A stretch of 64,000 nt of DNA from Streptomyces sp. NRRL F-5123 (GTDB lineage Bacteria > Actinomycetota > Actinomycetes > Streptomycetales > Streptomycetaceae). The stretch covers positions 62,001-126,000 of the forward strand of contig NZ_JOHY01000004.1 in assembly GCF_000721495.1 (NCBI RefSeq), read 5' to 3'. The stretch's first letter is position 1. Every line of letters starts with the position of its first letter. The notes beneath the pieces are model-generated. The model was not told the origin of the DNA. It saw only the letters and a list, made by a program, of their open reading frames with translations, and searched no databases. The translations under genes were made by a program, and so were the position numbers. Shown one piece after another: positions 24,825 through 33,745 of this stretch.

Positions 24825-26117
24825 ATGCCAGCCGGGGGGAAAGTGACACCAGCACTTGCTCGCCCTCTCCACGGACGCGTGGAAAGGCGTTTGATTCTGT
24901 CCGACGTAGCCATTCAGTACACGGTCGGGGCTGTTTCCGGCATGCCGGTCGTGGTGGCGCGGCTGCCCGACGAGCACCACGGGGAACCGCGGGCACTGGC
25001 CTTTCTGCGGCCCGAGGACACCGTCGCCGACTCCGTCGCCGTGATCGGCGGCGAGGGCGGGCCGACCGGGGCGCCGGGGGCCGCGCCGTCCGCGCCGGCC
25101 TGGGACGGCACCGGCCCGGCACCGGATTTCGCCGCGTTCCTGCAGGCCGGCGGGCACATCGGCGAGGAGGGCCTGTACGCCCTCGCCCCGGTGATGCTGC
25201 TGCGCACGCGCGCCGGCGACGGAGGAGACCTGCTGACCGAGGTCCTCATGTGCTCGCGCGTACGCGTGATCGGCACCCTGTTCACGCGGGTCGCCGAATT
25301 CCGGCACCCGGTGGCGGCGGATCTGACCGCCCTGGTGGAACAGGCACTGGAGCACACGGGCGCGTACCGGGCCCATGTGACCGTCGAGGAGAATACCTAC
25401 ACGCAGTTCGAAAAGGGCACCGAGATCGAGGAGAAGATCACCTTCGAGGGCGGGATCCCGGTCTGGGGCGTCGCCCGGATCCTGTGGTCCGCGATCCAGA
25501 ACGGCGAATTCTCCGGTTTCATCACCGATCCCGGCTACGAATTCACCAGGTGGCAGTTCAGACAGCACAACTTCGAGGTCCTCGCGTCCGGCCGGTCCGC
25601 CGGCCACTTCTCGTTCGCGCAGCACACGGACGGCACGTACTGGCTCAAGCGGAAGCTGTTCGAGCAGGACGCCAGACGGCGGTCGGAGAATTTCATAGCC
25701 GGGCTGCACATCAGCCCGGAGGACTTCGACGGGTATCTCGCCCGTGAGTACCCGGACTTTGGTTTCCGCAGGCTGGCGACAACCACACGGTCGCGGTTCG
25801 ACATCAATGTCCAGTCCCTGCGGTCCGGGCATTGCTTCGGTATCGAGACCGATGAGGTGATCACCCAGGAGCCGGCGTCCAGAACCCTGCGCCAGGTCGA
25901 ACTGGAATACCTCGAGTCGCGGGTCCACGCGGGCCTCGACCCGGACACCGTCGACACCGAAATGGACACGCTGGCCTCGCACGTGGAGAAGCAGTTGGTC
26001 ACCCGCGGCCTCACCGTGCGGCGCGGCTACTATTCCAAGCTCTCGTTCCTGCGGGACGGGGCCGCCGGAGTGCCCGGGGACGGCAGGGCCCAGGCGGACG
26101 CGGGACCGCGGTCATGA
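24825..26117 (+). CDS. CYTH-domain-like protein, function unknown
   Basis: A 430-residue protein. The C-terminal half has features of the CYTH/triphosphate tunnel fold: EIEEK (200-204, the ExExK strand), YWLKRK (272-277), RFDINVQSL (about 324-332) and ELEYLESR (359-366). The first 190 residues are unassigned. CYTH proteins bind triphosphates with metal ions and include triphosphatases and class IV adenylate cyclases. It is first in a run of five plus-strand genes, and its stop overlaps the next start as ATGA. Start may be ATG 24825 or GTG 24843. The assignment rests on motifs only. Confidence 0.5.
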   Translation: MPAGGKVTPALARPLHGRVERRLILSDVAIQYTVGAVSGMPVVVARLPDEHHGEPRALAFLRPEDTVADSVAVIGGEGGPTGAPGAAPSAPAWDGTGPAPDFAAFLQAGGHIGEEGLYALAPVMLLRTRAGDGGDLLTEVLMCSRVRVIGTLFTRVAEFRHPVAADLTALVEQALEHTGAYRAHVTVEENTYTQFEKGTEIEEKITFEGGIPVWGVARILWSAIQNGEFSGFITDPGYEFTRWQFRQHNFEVLASGRSAGHFSFAQHTDGTYWLKRKLFEQDARRRSENFIAGLHISPEDFDGYLAREYPDFGFRRLATTTRSRFDINVQSLRSGHCFGIETDEVITQEPASRTLRQVELEYLESRVHAGLDPDTVDTEMDTLASHVEKQLVTRGLTVRRGYYSKLSFLRDGAAGVPGDGRAQADAGPRS

Positions 26118-26860
26118 CCGGAGAGCCGCCCCCGGCGGGAGCCCGCCTCGCCGTGGTCGACGCCGACACGGAGGTCGCCCGCTGCGCGCTCTCGCTCGGC
26201 TACCGGGTGTGTTTCGTACAGCGTCCCGGAGCGCCCGTGGAGGAGCTGGTGGACGCGTACGCCGGCCTGTACACCGTCGACTTCGGCGCACCGCACTTCG
26301 CGTCCTTCGTCGACCGGGTGCTCGGGCCGTGGAACCCCGCGGCGGTCGTGTCCCTGAGTGACGCCGGTGTCCTCGCGGCGGCGCACGCCACCGCACGCCT
26401 GGGGACTCCGGGCACGCGGCCCGACGTGGTGCGGCGCCTGCTGTCGGCGGGCGCGGACGGCGGCCGCGGCCCCGTCCTGGTCGGCGGGCTGACCGGTGTG
26501 CCCGACGGGCTGGTGACCGTCCAGACCCTCGCGAGCCTGGGGCGTCACCGGATCACGGGTCTGTGCCAGGAGAGCGGCACGGCACCGGTGGCCGGGGGGC
26601 CGGCGGCCGAACCGGACAAGGAGGGCCGGCAGGCGCTCGAAGGTGCTCTCGACGCGTTCCTGCGCTCCGCCGGACTGGGCGCGGGCCCGGCGTGCACGGT
26701 CGTGCACGTCTCGGCCGGCACCGCGCGTATCGTCTCGTCCCGCAACCACGCAGGGGAGCGCGCCGTCCGCCGCCGCCTGACCGACACCCCCTCGGACGAT
26801 CTGCTGCGGGCCTGCCTGAGCTGGCCGCTGAGCGCTGTCGCGGAACGGGAGCCACGGTGA
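26114..26860 (+). CDS. Shortened ATP-grasp-like protein
   Basis: A 248-residue protein. Its N-terminus resembles a pre-ATP-grasp domain (RLAVVDADTEVARCALSLGY), and VSLSDAGVLAAAHATARLG matches the helix before the ATP-grasp fold. The sequence then jumps to VTVQTLASLGRHRITGLCQE and to a C-terminal part where ATP-grasp enzymes carry a Glu-x-Asn/Arg motif; here it is ARIVSSRNHAGE. The central ATP-binding subdomain seems missing, so it is probably not active alone. It overlaps the gene before (ATGA) and the full ATP-grasp after (GTGA), suggesting a paired complex. Confidence 0.6.
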   Translation: MTGEPPPAGARLAVVDADTEVARCALSLGYRVCFVQRPGAPVEELVDAYAGLYTVDFGAPHFASFVDRVLGPWNPAAVVSLSDAGVLAAAHATARLGTPGTRPDVVRRLLSAGADGGRGPVLVGGLTGVPDGLVTVQTLASLGRHRITGLCQESGTAPVAGGPAAEPDKEGRQALEGALDAFLRSAGLGAGPACTVVHVSAGTARIVSSRNHAGERAVRRRLTDTPSDDLLRACLSWPLSAVAEREPR

Positions 26861-28074
26861 AACCCGCTGCCCTGCTGGTCAACAACCACCCCTACACCTT
26901 CTTCACCCGGCGCGGCCGCCACCTGCTGCCGACGTCCGAGCTGGACATCCACATGGTCACCCGCAACAACCTCTACGGCGGGGTGACGGGTCTCACGGCG
27001 GCGCCCCTGGCGCACGTGTCGGTGTGCGACGCGGACGACGAGGCCGAGTGGCGCGCGGTGTGCAACTGGACCCTGGAGGCGTACCCGGTCAGCCGGGTGG
27101 TCGCGGTGCACGAACGTGCGGTGCTGCTGGCCGCGGAGCTGCGCTCGGCCCACGGCCTGGCCGGCATGGACCACGCCACCGCGCTGCGCTTCCGGGACAA
27201 GGTCCTGATGAAGGAGGCGGTCCGGGCGGCCGGCGCGGCGACGGTCCCGGAATTCGCCGCGCTCGACTCGCCGGACCAGCTCGACGCCCTGCACTGGGCG
27301 CCGGGCATGCGCCGGGTGATCAAGAACCGGACGGAGCTTGCGGCCAAGGACCTGTACGTCGTCGACTCGCCGCAGTCCGCGCGGGCCGTGGCGGCGCGGC
27401 TGGACCTGTCCGGCGGCCGGTACGAGATCGAGGAGTACGTCGAGGGCGACATCTACCACTGCGACTCGGTCGTCCAGGACGGGCAGGTCCGCTTCTCCAG
27501 CGTCGGCGTCTACCTGACCAATCCCTCGCAGTACGCGGCCGGCGGTGTCTTCGGCACGGTCCTGCTGACCGGAGGGGACGTGGTGGAGCGGATCCGCCCC
27601 GTCAACGAACGGGTGATCGCGGCGCTGGGCATGACCGAGGGCACCACCCACTTCGAGTTCTTCCGCACTCCCGGCGACGACCTGGTGTTCTGCGAGATCG
27701 CCGGGCGGGCGCCCGGCGGGGTCATTCCGCCGGTCATCGAGTGGCAGTACGGCTTCAACATCGTGGAGGCGGACATCCGGCTGCAGACCGGGCTGCCGGT
27801 CTCGCTGCCCGGCGCGGCGGACGCGGCCACGGCCCCCGGGGCCCTCCACGGGTTCGTCGCCTTCTACCCCGGCGGCCCCGCGGAACGCGGCATCGCCGAG
27901 GACCTGCACGCGGGTCTGGGCGTCGTCGAGCACATCCGGCACCGCGGTGCGGGTGACGGACGCGGCGGGGTGCGGCACTCCACCGACTTCCAGGACTCCT
28001 ACGTCGTCCGCGGCCGGGACCGGGACGACCTCATGGGGCGCATCGCGGCCGTCCGGCACGCGTACTGGCGGTGA
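26857..28074 (+). CDS. ATP-grasp ligase
   Basis: A 405-residue enzyme. The nucleotide-binding Lys156 is in RVIKNRTE, the hinge is EIEEYVEGDIYHCD (about 190-203), and the metal-binding acidic residues lie in HFEFF (266-270) and FCEIAGRAPGG (278-288). ATP-grasp ligases couple a carboxylate, through an acyl phosphate, to an amine or thiol, and in small-molecule pathways often make peptide bonds. The GTG start overlaps the truncated ATP-grasp gene. A likely role is joining an amino acid to the phosphonate or extending a peptide, but specificity cannot be read. Confidence 0.8.
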   Translation: MKPAALLVNNHPYTFFTRRGRHLLPTSELDIHMVTRNNLYGGVTGLTAAPLAHVSVCDADDEAEWRAVCNWTLEAYPVSRVVAVHERAVLLAAELRSAHGLAGMDHATALRFRDKVLMKEAVRAAGAATVPEFAALDSPDQLDALHWAPGMRRVIKNRTELAAKDLYVVDSPQSARAVAARLDLSGGRYEIEEYVEGDIYHCDSVVQDGQVRFSSVGVYLTNPSQYAAGGVFGTVLLTGGDVVERIRPVNERVIAALGMTEGTTHFEFFRTPGDDLVFCEIAGRAPGGVIPPVIEWQYGFNIVEADIRLQTGLPVSLPGAADAATAPGALHGFVAFYPGGPAERGIAEDLHAGLGVVEHIRHRGAGDGRGGVRHSTDFQDSYVVRGRDRDDLMGRIAAVRHAYWR

Positions 28075-28077
28075 CCG

Positions 28078-29316
28078 ATGGCCGATGAGACGACGGACGT
28101 GCTGCGGGCCGGTACGGAGCAGGACGGAGCCGCGGCCCGGCGGGCGGAGACCCGTACGCTCCGCCTGCTCGTGGTGTCGTCCATGCTCACGAAGGTCGGT
28201 GACTGGCAGCTGGGGATCGTCGTCCCGCTCGCCGTCCTCTCCCGCACCCACTCACCGGCGCTCTCGCTGATCTCGATCGCGCTGCGGGGCGTAGCCTACG
28301 CCGTGTCACCGCTGGTGGGTTCGCTGATCGACAGGTTCGACCGCCGGTTCGTGCTGGTGCTCTCGCAGGTCCAGCAGGCGCTCTGCCTGGCCCTGATGTC
28401 GGTCCTGTTCTCCAGTCAGGTCGCGATCCTGCTGCTGGTCTTCCTGTCCGGGATCGGGGGGGTGGCCAGTACGATCACCGGGCAGTTCGTACTGCTGCCC
28501 AAGCTCATCGGCCCCGCGAGGCGCCCGGTGGCGGTCGCGAAGCTCAGCTCGTCGATCGAGTACGCCAAGGTGATAGGGCTCGTCCTCGGCGGTGCGGCGT
28601 TCTCCGCGCACGGCGCGGTCTTCGCCTGCCTGTGCATCGTCGCCCTCTACGGGGCGTCAGGTCTGGTCGCAACGGCACTGCCCGCCGTGCCGTCCGAGCG
28701 GCACACGAGCACGCTGTCCGCGGACCTGGCCATCGGCTTCCGGTGGCTGGTGAAGCCGGAGATCCTCTGGCTGGTCGTCACCATGGCCGTGGTCAACCTC
28801 GCCATCGGGGAACTCGAGGCCGCGCTGATCACGCAGTTCGCGGACGAGGACCTGGCCGCCCTCGTCATCTCCTTCGTACTCGCCCTGGGCCTGCTCCTGG
28901 GCGCGCTGGCCAGCCGCTTCGCCCCGCACGTGCTGCCGTCCTGGTCCCTGGAGAGCCGGCTCCTGCTCCTCCAGGCGGTGGCCTTCCCCTCGCTGGTGCT
29001 GCTCGCGACCCCGGTGGCGGCGTGCAAGGCGGTCGGGTACATGGTCGTGTGCGTCGCGGTGGGCATGAGCAACGTCATGTCGATCACCTACCGGCAGGAG
29101 TCCATCCCGGTGGAGCTGGCCGGACGCGTCAACGCGACGATCCGCATGTTCATCACGGGTTCGGTCCCCCTGTCCGGTTTCATCTTCGCCGCGGCCAGCC
29201 ACCTGTCCGGCTACCGGTTCTGGTTGCCGTCGGCGGTGATGTGGGCCGCCGCGATCGCGATCTGGGGCGGCTACACCATGCGGGTCCGGCAGGAGCCCGC
29301 GCCCGCGGAGCAGTAG
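28078..29316 (+). CDS. MFS transporter
   Basis: A 412-residue integral membrane protein with about ten to twelve hydrophobic helices. It has the MFS loop motif between helices 2 and 3 (GSLIDRFDRRFVLV), which also places the N-terminus in the cytoplasm. It starts three bases after the ATP-grasp stop and is followed by the acyltransferase, so it belongs to the same operon. Probable exporter of the product, perhaps also giving self-resistance; of the enterobactin-exporter (EntS)/macrolide-efflux-like type by general look, though that is a loose match. Confidence 0.85.
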   Translation: MADETTDVLRAGTEQDGAAARRAETRTLRLLVVSSMLTKVGDWQLGIVVPLAVLSRTHSPALSLISIALRGVAYAVSPLVGSLIDRFDRRFVLVLSQVQQALCLALMSVLFSSQVAILLLVFLSGIGGVASTITGQFVLLPKLIGPARRPVAVAKLSSSIEYAKVIGLVLGGAAFSAHGAVFACLCIVALYGASGLVATALPAVPSERHTSTLSADLAIGFRWLVKPEILWLVVTMAVVNLAIGELEAALITQFADEDLAALVISFVLALGLLLGALASRFAPHVLPSWSLESRLLLLQAVAFPSLVLLATPVAACKAVGYMVVCVAVGMSNVMSITYRQESIPVELAGRVNATIRMFITGSVPLSGFIFAAASHLSGYRFWLPSAVMWAAAIAIWGGYTMRVRQEPAPAEQ

Positions 29317-29367
29317 GGTGCGCGCGCCCGCCGCAACCGGGGGCGCCGGACGGGAGAGGCGGAAACC

Positions 29368-30351
29368 GTGGAGACGGTGGAGCAGGACGCGCTGGTCATC
29401 GGGCTGGTCGGGGCGGACGAGGTCGAGGAGCTGCTGGCACGGCCGGCGCTCCCCGCGCTCGACGTGATCCGGATCGCCGACGGCGACGGGCGCCCGGGCG
29501 CGGTGGAACTGCCGCCGCCTGGGTTCGTCGCCCGCCCGGCCTGGGTCAACTGGGTCGCCCGGGCCGGAGCCGGCGAGGAGGAGTGGCTGGCGGGCCTGTC
29601 CGGGGGCGAGCGGCGGCGCGTCCGCGTCGCCCGGCGGTTCGCCGAACGCGAGGGGCTGGACGTCCGCGTCCGCGAGGGGCTGGACCCGGAGTTCCTCGAC
29701 GCCTTCCTGTCCGTGTACGACGCCCAGATCGCGGCCATGCCACGAGGGCGCAACTTCGCGCGGCGGCACGCCGACCGGCTCCTGGCGGCCCGCGGCGAGC
29801 TGCTGACCGTCGCCGCCTACGCCGGCCCGGACCTGGTGGCGGGTTCCATCTGGTGGGTACGGCCGCGGGAGTCCGTCCTGCAGATGCGCTTCTCGGCGGC
29901 CACCGCCGCCTCACGTGCGGGCGGGAGTCTGCGGGTGGTCTACGCCGCCGCCTTCCAGGCCGCCCGGGAGCGGGAACTGGCCTACCTCTCGCTGGGGAAC
30001 GACCCCTCGCTGTTCGGGCACGTGGTCCAGGTGGGGCTCTACGCCTTCAAGTCCCGTCTGGGATTCGTGCCCGTTCCCTCAGGCGCGCTCGATCCGCACC
30101 TGCACTACGAGTTCGTCGACGCGTTCGTCTCCCTGCGCAGCCTGGAGAACCCGTCGCTCGTCCTGCCGTGGGGCCCCTACCGCGGCAGGCCGCTGCCGTG
30201 GCCGGGCACGCTGGCCGAGGCGGAGGCGTCCCCCCTCCCCCCGCTGGAGCTGACGGACGGGGACGGCGGGGACGGCGCGCCGGGCGGTCAGCCGTCCGGC
30301 GCGCACGGCCGCCTGCCGGTGCCCTCCGTCCGGCGGCCCGGGGGCTCCTGA
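29368..30351 (+). CDS. GNAT/Fem-like acyltransferase
   Basis: A 327-residue protein with a GNAT-type core in its second half: RFAEREGLDVRVREGL, LLTVAAYAGPDLVAGSIWWV, LRVVYAAAFQAARERELAY, LSLGNDPSLFGHVVQVGLYA and FKSRLGFVPVP. This order (strand with a bulge, helix, then K..LGF near the end) resembles BioF2/FemAB-like acetyl- or aminoacyl-transferases. The last 60 residues are disordered (Gly/Pro/Asp). In phosphonate pathways GNAT enzymes N-acetylate aminophosphonates or use aminoacyl-tRNA; either could apply. It is the last gene of the left half of the cluster. Confidence 0.65.
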   Translation: METVEQDALVIGLVGADEVEELLARPALPALDVIRIADGDGRPGAVELPPPGFVARPAWVNWVARAGAGEEEWLAGLSGGERRRVRVARRFAEREGLDVRVREGLDPEFLDAFLSVYDAQIAAMPRGRNFARRHADRLLAARGELLTVAAYAGPDLVAGSIWWVRPRESVLQMRFSAATAASRAGGSLRVVYAAAFQAARERELAYLSLGNDPSLFGHVVQVGLYAFKSRLGFVPVPSGALDPHLHYEFVDAFVSLRSLENPSLVLPWGPYRGRPLPWPGTLAEAEASPLPPLELTDGDGGDGAPGGQPSGAHGRLPVPSVRRPGGS

Positions 30352-30586
30352 CGTCCGGACCGGGCCGTCACGAACGCAGCGAAGCCCCGGTTGAACGGGG
30401 TGACCTTCCCGGCGGGACGAGCACGGCAGCTGCAGATCGTGATCCGGCTGGTGTGCGTGCAGCGCTGCTCCACCGGTCTCACGCCTCCTGGGGCGCGTAT
30501 CGAGTCGTGATCGATCCGCGGGATTCGCCGTCGTAGCGAACGCTGGTCACGCGGCTACGGGCAGTCGCACCGGATGTGCATGCCGG
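30352..30586. other. Junction between cluster and inserted genes
   Basis: 235 bp with no start-stop unit of its own. One plus-strand frame ends HRSHASWGAYRVVIDPRDSP then stop at 30536, which reads like the tail of a lost gene but has no intact beginning. A possible scar where cluster DNA meets unrelated genes. Confidence 0.3.
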
Positions 30587-31063
30587 TCAGCCTGTGGGCA
30601 GGCCGATCTGGTCACGTTCGAGTACAGAGCGCAGCTCCGAGAAGATCTGTGCGGCGGCCGGTCCTGAGGGACCGCCCAGGACGTCTGCGGTCAGCTCGGC
30701 CAGTGTTGTGGTGAAGGTCGCCTCCGCCGCATCGGCGAGTTGCAGGCCTCCGGCGGTCAGGTCCAGCAGTGATGAGCGGCGATCCGATGGGTTGGTTCGC
30801 CGTACGACCCATGCCTGCTTCTCCAGTCGGTCGATGCCCTTGCTGGTCGCGCCGATCCCGATGGCGAATTCGGTGGCGAGGTCCGCGACCCGGGACCCGG
30901 GGTGGTCGCGCAGGAAGCGCAGGAACTCGAACTGCGAGGTGACGATCCCGTGCCCCTCGCGAAGGCGGTCGTTCAGCGCGTTGTAGAGGCGTGTCTCGCA
31001 GCGGACGAGATCGGCGAAGAAGCCCGGGAGGTCGATCGGGCCACGGCTTGACTTAGATGCCAT
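30587..31063 (-). CDS. MarR-family transcriptional regulator
   Basis: A 158-residue winged-helix protein: SQFEFLRFLRDHPGSRVADL leads into the recognition helix region IGIGATSKGIDRLEKQAWV, then the wing NPSDRRSSLLDLTAGG. These are MarR hallmarks. The ATG at 31063 lies inside a 12-bp palindrome, and TAGAAT sits about seven bases upstream of it, so the mRNA is probably leaderless and autorepressed. Divergent from an alpha/beta hydrolase gene that it most likely controls, possibly with a small lipophilic ligand. No link to phosphonate synthesis is evident. Confidence 0.88.
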   Translation of the reverse strand: MASKSSRGPIDLPGFFADLVRCETRLYNALNDRLREGHGIVTSQFEFLRFLRDHPGSRVADLATEFAIGIGATSKGIDRLEKQAWVVRRTNPSDRRSSLLDLTAGGLQLADAAEATFTTTLAELTADVLGGPSGPAAAQIFSELRSVLERDQIGLPTG

Positions 31064-31094
31064 GGCATATATTCTAACTTAGATGCCTAGGCAT
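31057..31094. promoter_or_regulatory. Two perfect 12-bp palindromes, MarR operator
   Basis: ATGCCATGGCAT (31057-31068) and ATGCCTAGGCAT (31083-31094) differ only in the centre, with centres 26 bp apart. They flank the minus-strand -10 box TAGAAT (31071-31076), and the first covers the marR start codon. A dimeric repressor bound at both would block both divergent genes. Confidence 0.75.
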
Positions 31095-31130
31095 ATAGTT
31101 CTTTGGCATGCACTCGCGATGGAGGCGACA

Positions 31131-32054
31131 ATGAGCAGGCAGCAGCGCGCGGAGATCGACGCGATGGTCCGACGGCCTCAGCCGGAGGCCCCTCGGTCGG
31201 TGGAGGAGATCCGCGCCGGATTCAGGGCGATGATGGGGGAAATGATCGTCCCGGCCGGGATCCGCACCCGGACTGCGACGCTCGGCGATCGCCCCGCGGT
31301 GCTCGTCGAGTCGGCCGGCACTCCGAAGACCGGGACGATCCTCTACTTTCACGGCGGCTCCTACGTGGTCGGTTCACCCCAGACGGCGATGTCGCTGACG
31401 GGGAACCTGGTGACCAAAACAGGGTTCAGGGCGTTCTCCCTGGACTACCGGCTCGCCCCTGAGCATCCGTTCCCGGCCGCGATCGAGGACGGAGTGAGCG
31501 CCTACCGCGATCTTCTCGACAGCGGCGAAGACCCTTCGGCGATCGCGTTCGCCGGGGACTCCGCCGGCGGCGGCCTCACCGTCACCACCTGCCTCGCCGC
31601 CCGCGACGCGGGCCTGCCCGTGCCCGCCGCAATCGTGGCGTTCTCCCCCGGACTCGACCTGACCCGGACAGGCGAGAGCATGGACACCAAGGCGGGCATC
31701 GACCCGTTCTTCACGCGTGAGGGCCTGGAACACACCGGGACCATGTACCTCGCGGGACAGGATCCGCATCAGCCCATGCTCAGCCCCGCCACCCTCGCCG
31801 ACCTGACCGGCTTCCCTCCGATGCTTCTGCAGGCGGGCACCAACGAAATACTCCTGGACGACTCCACACGCATGGCCGCGCGCGCAAGGGAAGCCGGAGT
31901 GGACGTCGTCCTGGACATCACGGCTGACGTTCCGCACGTCTTCCAGGCGTTCGCCGGCGTCCTGGACGAAGCCGACGAGGCGCTGGACCGCGCCGCTCTC
32001 TTCCTCGGCCAGCGCATCCGCACCAGGGGCACGGCACGCACGTCGGCAGGCTGA
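31131..32054 (+). CDS. Alpha/beta hydrolase (hormone-sensitive-lipase type)
   Basis: A 307-residue hydrolase. The oxyanion-hole HGGSYVVG lies near residue 75, the catalytic Ser in GDSAGGGL near 144, an Asp in the later strand, and a His in DVPHVFQAF. This is the HSL/esterase family IV layout. The ATG at 31131 is preferred because GGAGG lies five bases upstream; the earlier ATG at 31083 is inside the MarR palindrome. It probably hydrolyses short-chain esters or a xenobiotic, under control of the divergent MarR. Confidence 0.88.
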   Translation: MSRQQRAEIDAMVRRPQPEAPRSVEEIRAGFRAMMGEMIVPAGIRTRTATLGDRPAVLVESAGTPKTGTILYFHGGSYVVGSPQTAMSLTGNLVTKTGFRAFSLDYRLAPEHPFPAAIEDGVSAYRDLLDSGEDPSAIAFAGDSAGGGLTVTTCLAARDAGLPVPAAIVAFSPGLDLTRTGESMDTKAGIDPFFTREGLEHTGTMYLAGQDPHQPMLSPATLADLTGFPPMLLQAGTNEILLDDSTRMAARAREAGVDVVLDITADVPHVFQAFAGVLDEADEALDRAALFLGQRIRTRGTARTSAG

Positions 32055-32208
32055 AGCCCGCAGCCGGTCTCGTACGGACCACGGTACGAACCCCGGGCCC
32101 TGGCTCGGCGTCCCTGTTCCTGGCGGACAGCCCGCAGTTCATCCCCGCGCTCGAGAAGCCGCAGGTCTTCTCCGAAACATGATCCACGCCACATCCGCCG
32201 CGCGGCAA

Positions 32209-32257
32209 ACAGAACGGGGATTCTGTATAGTGAGGCCACAAGCAGAACAACGATTCT
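32209..32257 (+). promoter_or_regulatory. Two operator-like inverted repeats upstream of tetR
   Basis: ACAGAA-N6-TTCTGT (32209-32226) and AGAA-N6-TTCT (32244-32257), with centres 33 bp apart, sit just ahead of the GTG at 32274. Same spacer length and near-identical arms suggest binding sites for the TetR that follows. Confidence 0.6.
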
Positions 32258-32273
32258 TTTTGCGGGAGGTGCG

Positions 32274-32831
32274 GTGCCTCGGCTCACCGACGCACGCAAG
32301 GAACTCCGGCGCGCCCAGATCACCGAGGCCGCCGTACGCTGCTTCAGCCGCAACGGCCTGGAGCGGACCTCGATCGCCGACATCACGGCCGAGTCCGGCC
32401 TGTCGACGGGCTCGATCTACGCCCACTACCGCAACAAGGCCGAGCTGGTTCAAGCCTCGGCCCACGCGGTGCTCGCCAAGCGCGCGGAAGTCCTCGGCGA
32501 GTACGCCGGGAGCGACACCCCGCCCGACCCCGACGAACTGCTCGCCCGCCTGATCGCCGGCATCGACCCGGTCGAAGCCCGCGTCGGCGTGCAGACCTGG
32601 GGCGAGGCAACCAACAACCCGGCCATCCACGGCATCGTGGTCGACACGATCGACCGGATGCGCGCGATGGTGCACAACAGCGTCACCGCCTGGCTGGTCA
32701 AGGTCGAACACCTCGGGTCGGCCGAGGCCCAGGAGCGTGCCACCCCGATCGCCCACCGGGTGCAGAGCCTCTACCTGGCCCAACTGCTGTACACCGCCCT
32801 GCAGTCACCGGCCGAGGAGACCGCGCCATGA
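32274..32831 (+). CDS. TetR/AcrR-family transcriptional regulator
   Basis: A 185-residue protein with the N-terminal motif ITEAAVRCFSRNGLERTSIA followed by ITAESGLSTGSIYAHYRNKA, a textbook TetR helix-turn-helix (about residues 17-55). GTG start with GGGAGG close upstream. Its stop overlaps the start of the aldo/keto reductase (ATGA), so it heads a three-gene operon and likely represses it through the inverted repeats at 32209-32257. Confidence 0.9.
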   Translation: MPRLTDARKELRRAQITEAAVRCFSRNGLERTSIADITAESGLSTGSIYAHYRNKAELVQASAHAVLAKRAEVLGEYAGSDTPPDPDELLARLIAGIDPVEARVGVQTWGEATNNPAIHGIVVDTIDRMRAMVHNSVTAWLVKVEHLGSAEAQERATPIAHRVQSLYLAQLLYTALQSPAEETAP

Positions 32832-33721
32832 CCACGCTGACCGCTCCGTTCGCCGGCCGCACCGTTTTCCGGGTCGGCTACGGCGCCCTGCAACTCGAAC
32901 GTCTGCACCACAACCGCGGCGAGGCCGTCGCCCTGCTGCGCCGCGCGGTCGAACTGGGCGTCGACCACGTGGACACCGCCCAGTTCTACGGCTTCGGGTT
33001 CGCGAACCAGGTCATCCGCGAGGCGCTGCGCCCCGAGGACGACGTCCTGGTCGTCACGAAGGTAGGGGCCGACCCCGACCCGGGCGGGCCTCTGCCACTG
33101 CGTCTCGCACAGCGCCCCGAACAGCTGCGCGCCGGCGTCGAGGACAACCTGCGCAGCCTCGGCGTCGACCGGCTCCCGGTGGTCAACCTCCGCCGGCTCG
33201 ACTCCGGCCCCGGCCTGCGCCCCGACGGCGACCAGGTGGTCGACCTCGACGACCAGCTCGAAGTGATGACCGCCCTGCGCGACGAGGGCAAGATCGGCGC
33301 GATCGGTCTGAGCAGCGTCACCCTCGACGGCCTTCGCCGCGCCCTGTCCGCGGGCATCGCCTGCGTGCAGAACGCGTACAGCCTCGTCTCGCGCGACGAC
33401 GAGGACATGCTGCGGCTGTGCGCGGCCGAGGGCATCGCCTGGGTGCCGTTCTTCCCCCTCGGCGGGTCCTTCCCGGGCCTGCCCAAGGCGACCGACGAGC
33501 CGGCGGTGCACGCCGTGGCCGAATCCCTGGGCGTCACACCCTCCCAGGTCGGCCTCGCCTGGCTACTGCACCGCGCCCCCAACGTGCTGCTCATTCCCGG
33601 CACCGCCGACCCCGCTCACCTGGAGGCCAACACGGCCGTCGGCGGGATCACCCTCGACGCCGCCGCCCTGGCCGCCCTCGACGCCGTCGAGTCCCGCTCC
33701 GCCGACGTCCCCATCGGCTGA
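32828..33721 (+). CDS. Aldo/keto reductase
   Basis: A 297-residue (beta/alpha)8 oxidoreductase. Asp and Tyr of the catalytic tetrad lie in VDTAQFYGFG, the Lys in VVTKVGAD. GAIGLSSVTLDGLRRAL and IACVQNAYSLVSRDDEDML are typical of the YdhF/Tas-like AKRs, and the C-terminus has LLIPGTADPAHLEAN, the cofactor-binding loop. It reduces aldehydes or ketones with NADPH. Co-translated with the TetR gene and followed by a quinone-oxidoreductase-like gene, suggesting an inducible carbonyl or quinone detoxification unit. Confidence 0.92.
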   Translation: MTTLTAPFAGRTVFRVGYGALQLERLHHNRGEAVALLRRAVELGVDHVDTAQFYGFGFANQVIREALRPEDDVLVVTKVGADPDPGGPLPLRLAQRPEQLRAGVEDNLRSLGVDRLPVVNLRRLDSGPGLRPDGDQVVDLDDQLEVMTALRDEGKIGAIGLSSVTLDGLRRALSAGIACVQNAYSLVSRDDEDMLRLCAAEGIAWVPFFPLGGSFPGLPKATDEPAVHAVAESLGVTPSQVGLAWLLHRAPNVLLIPGTADPAHLEANTAVGGITLDAAALAALDAVESRSADVPIG

Positions 33722-33745
33722 CCAGCCCCCGACCAGGACGGAATC

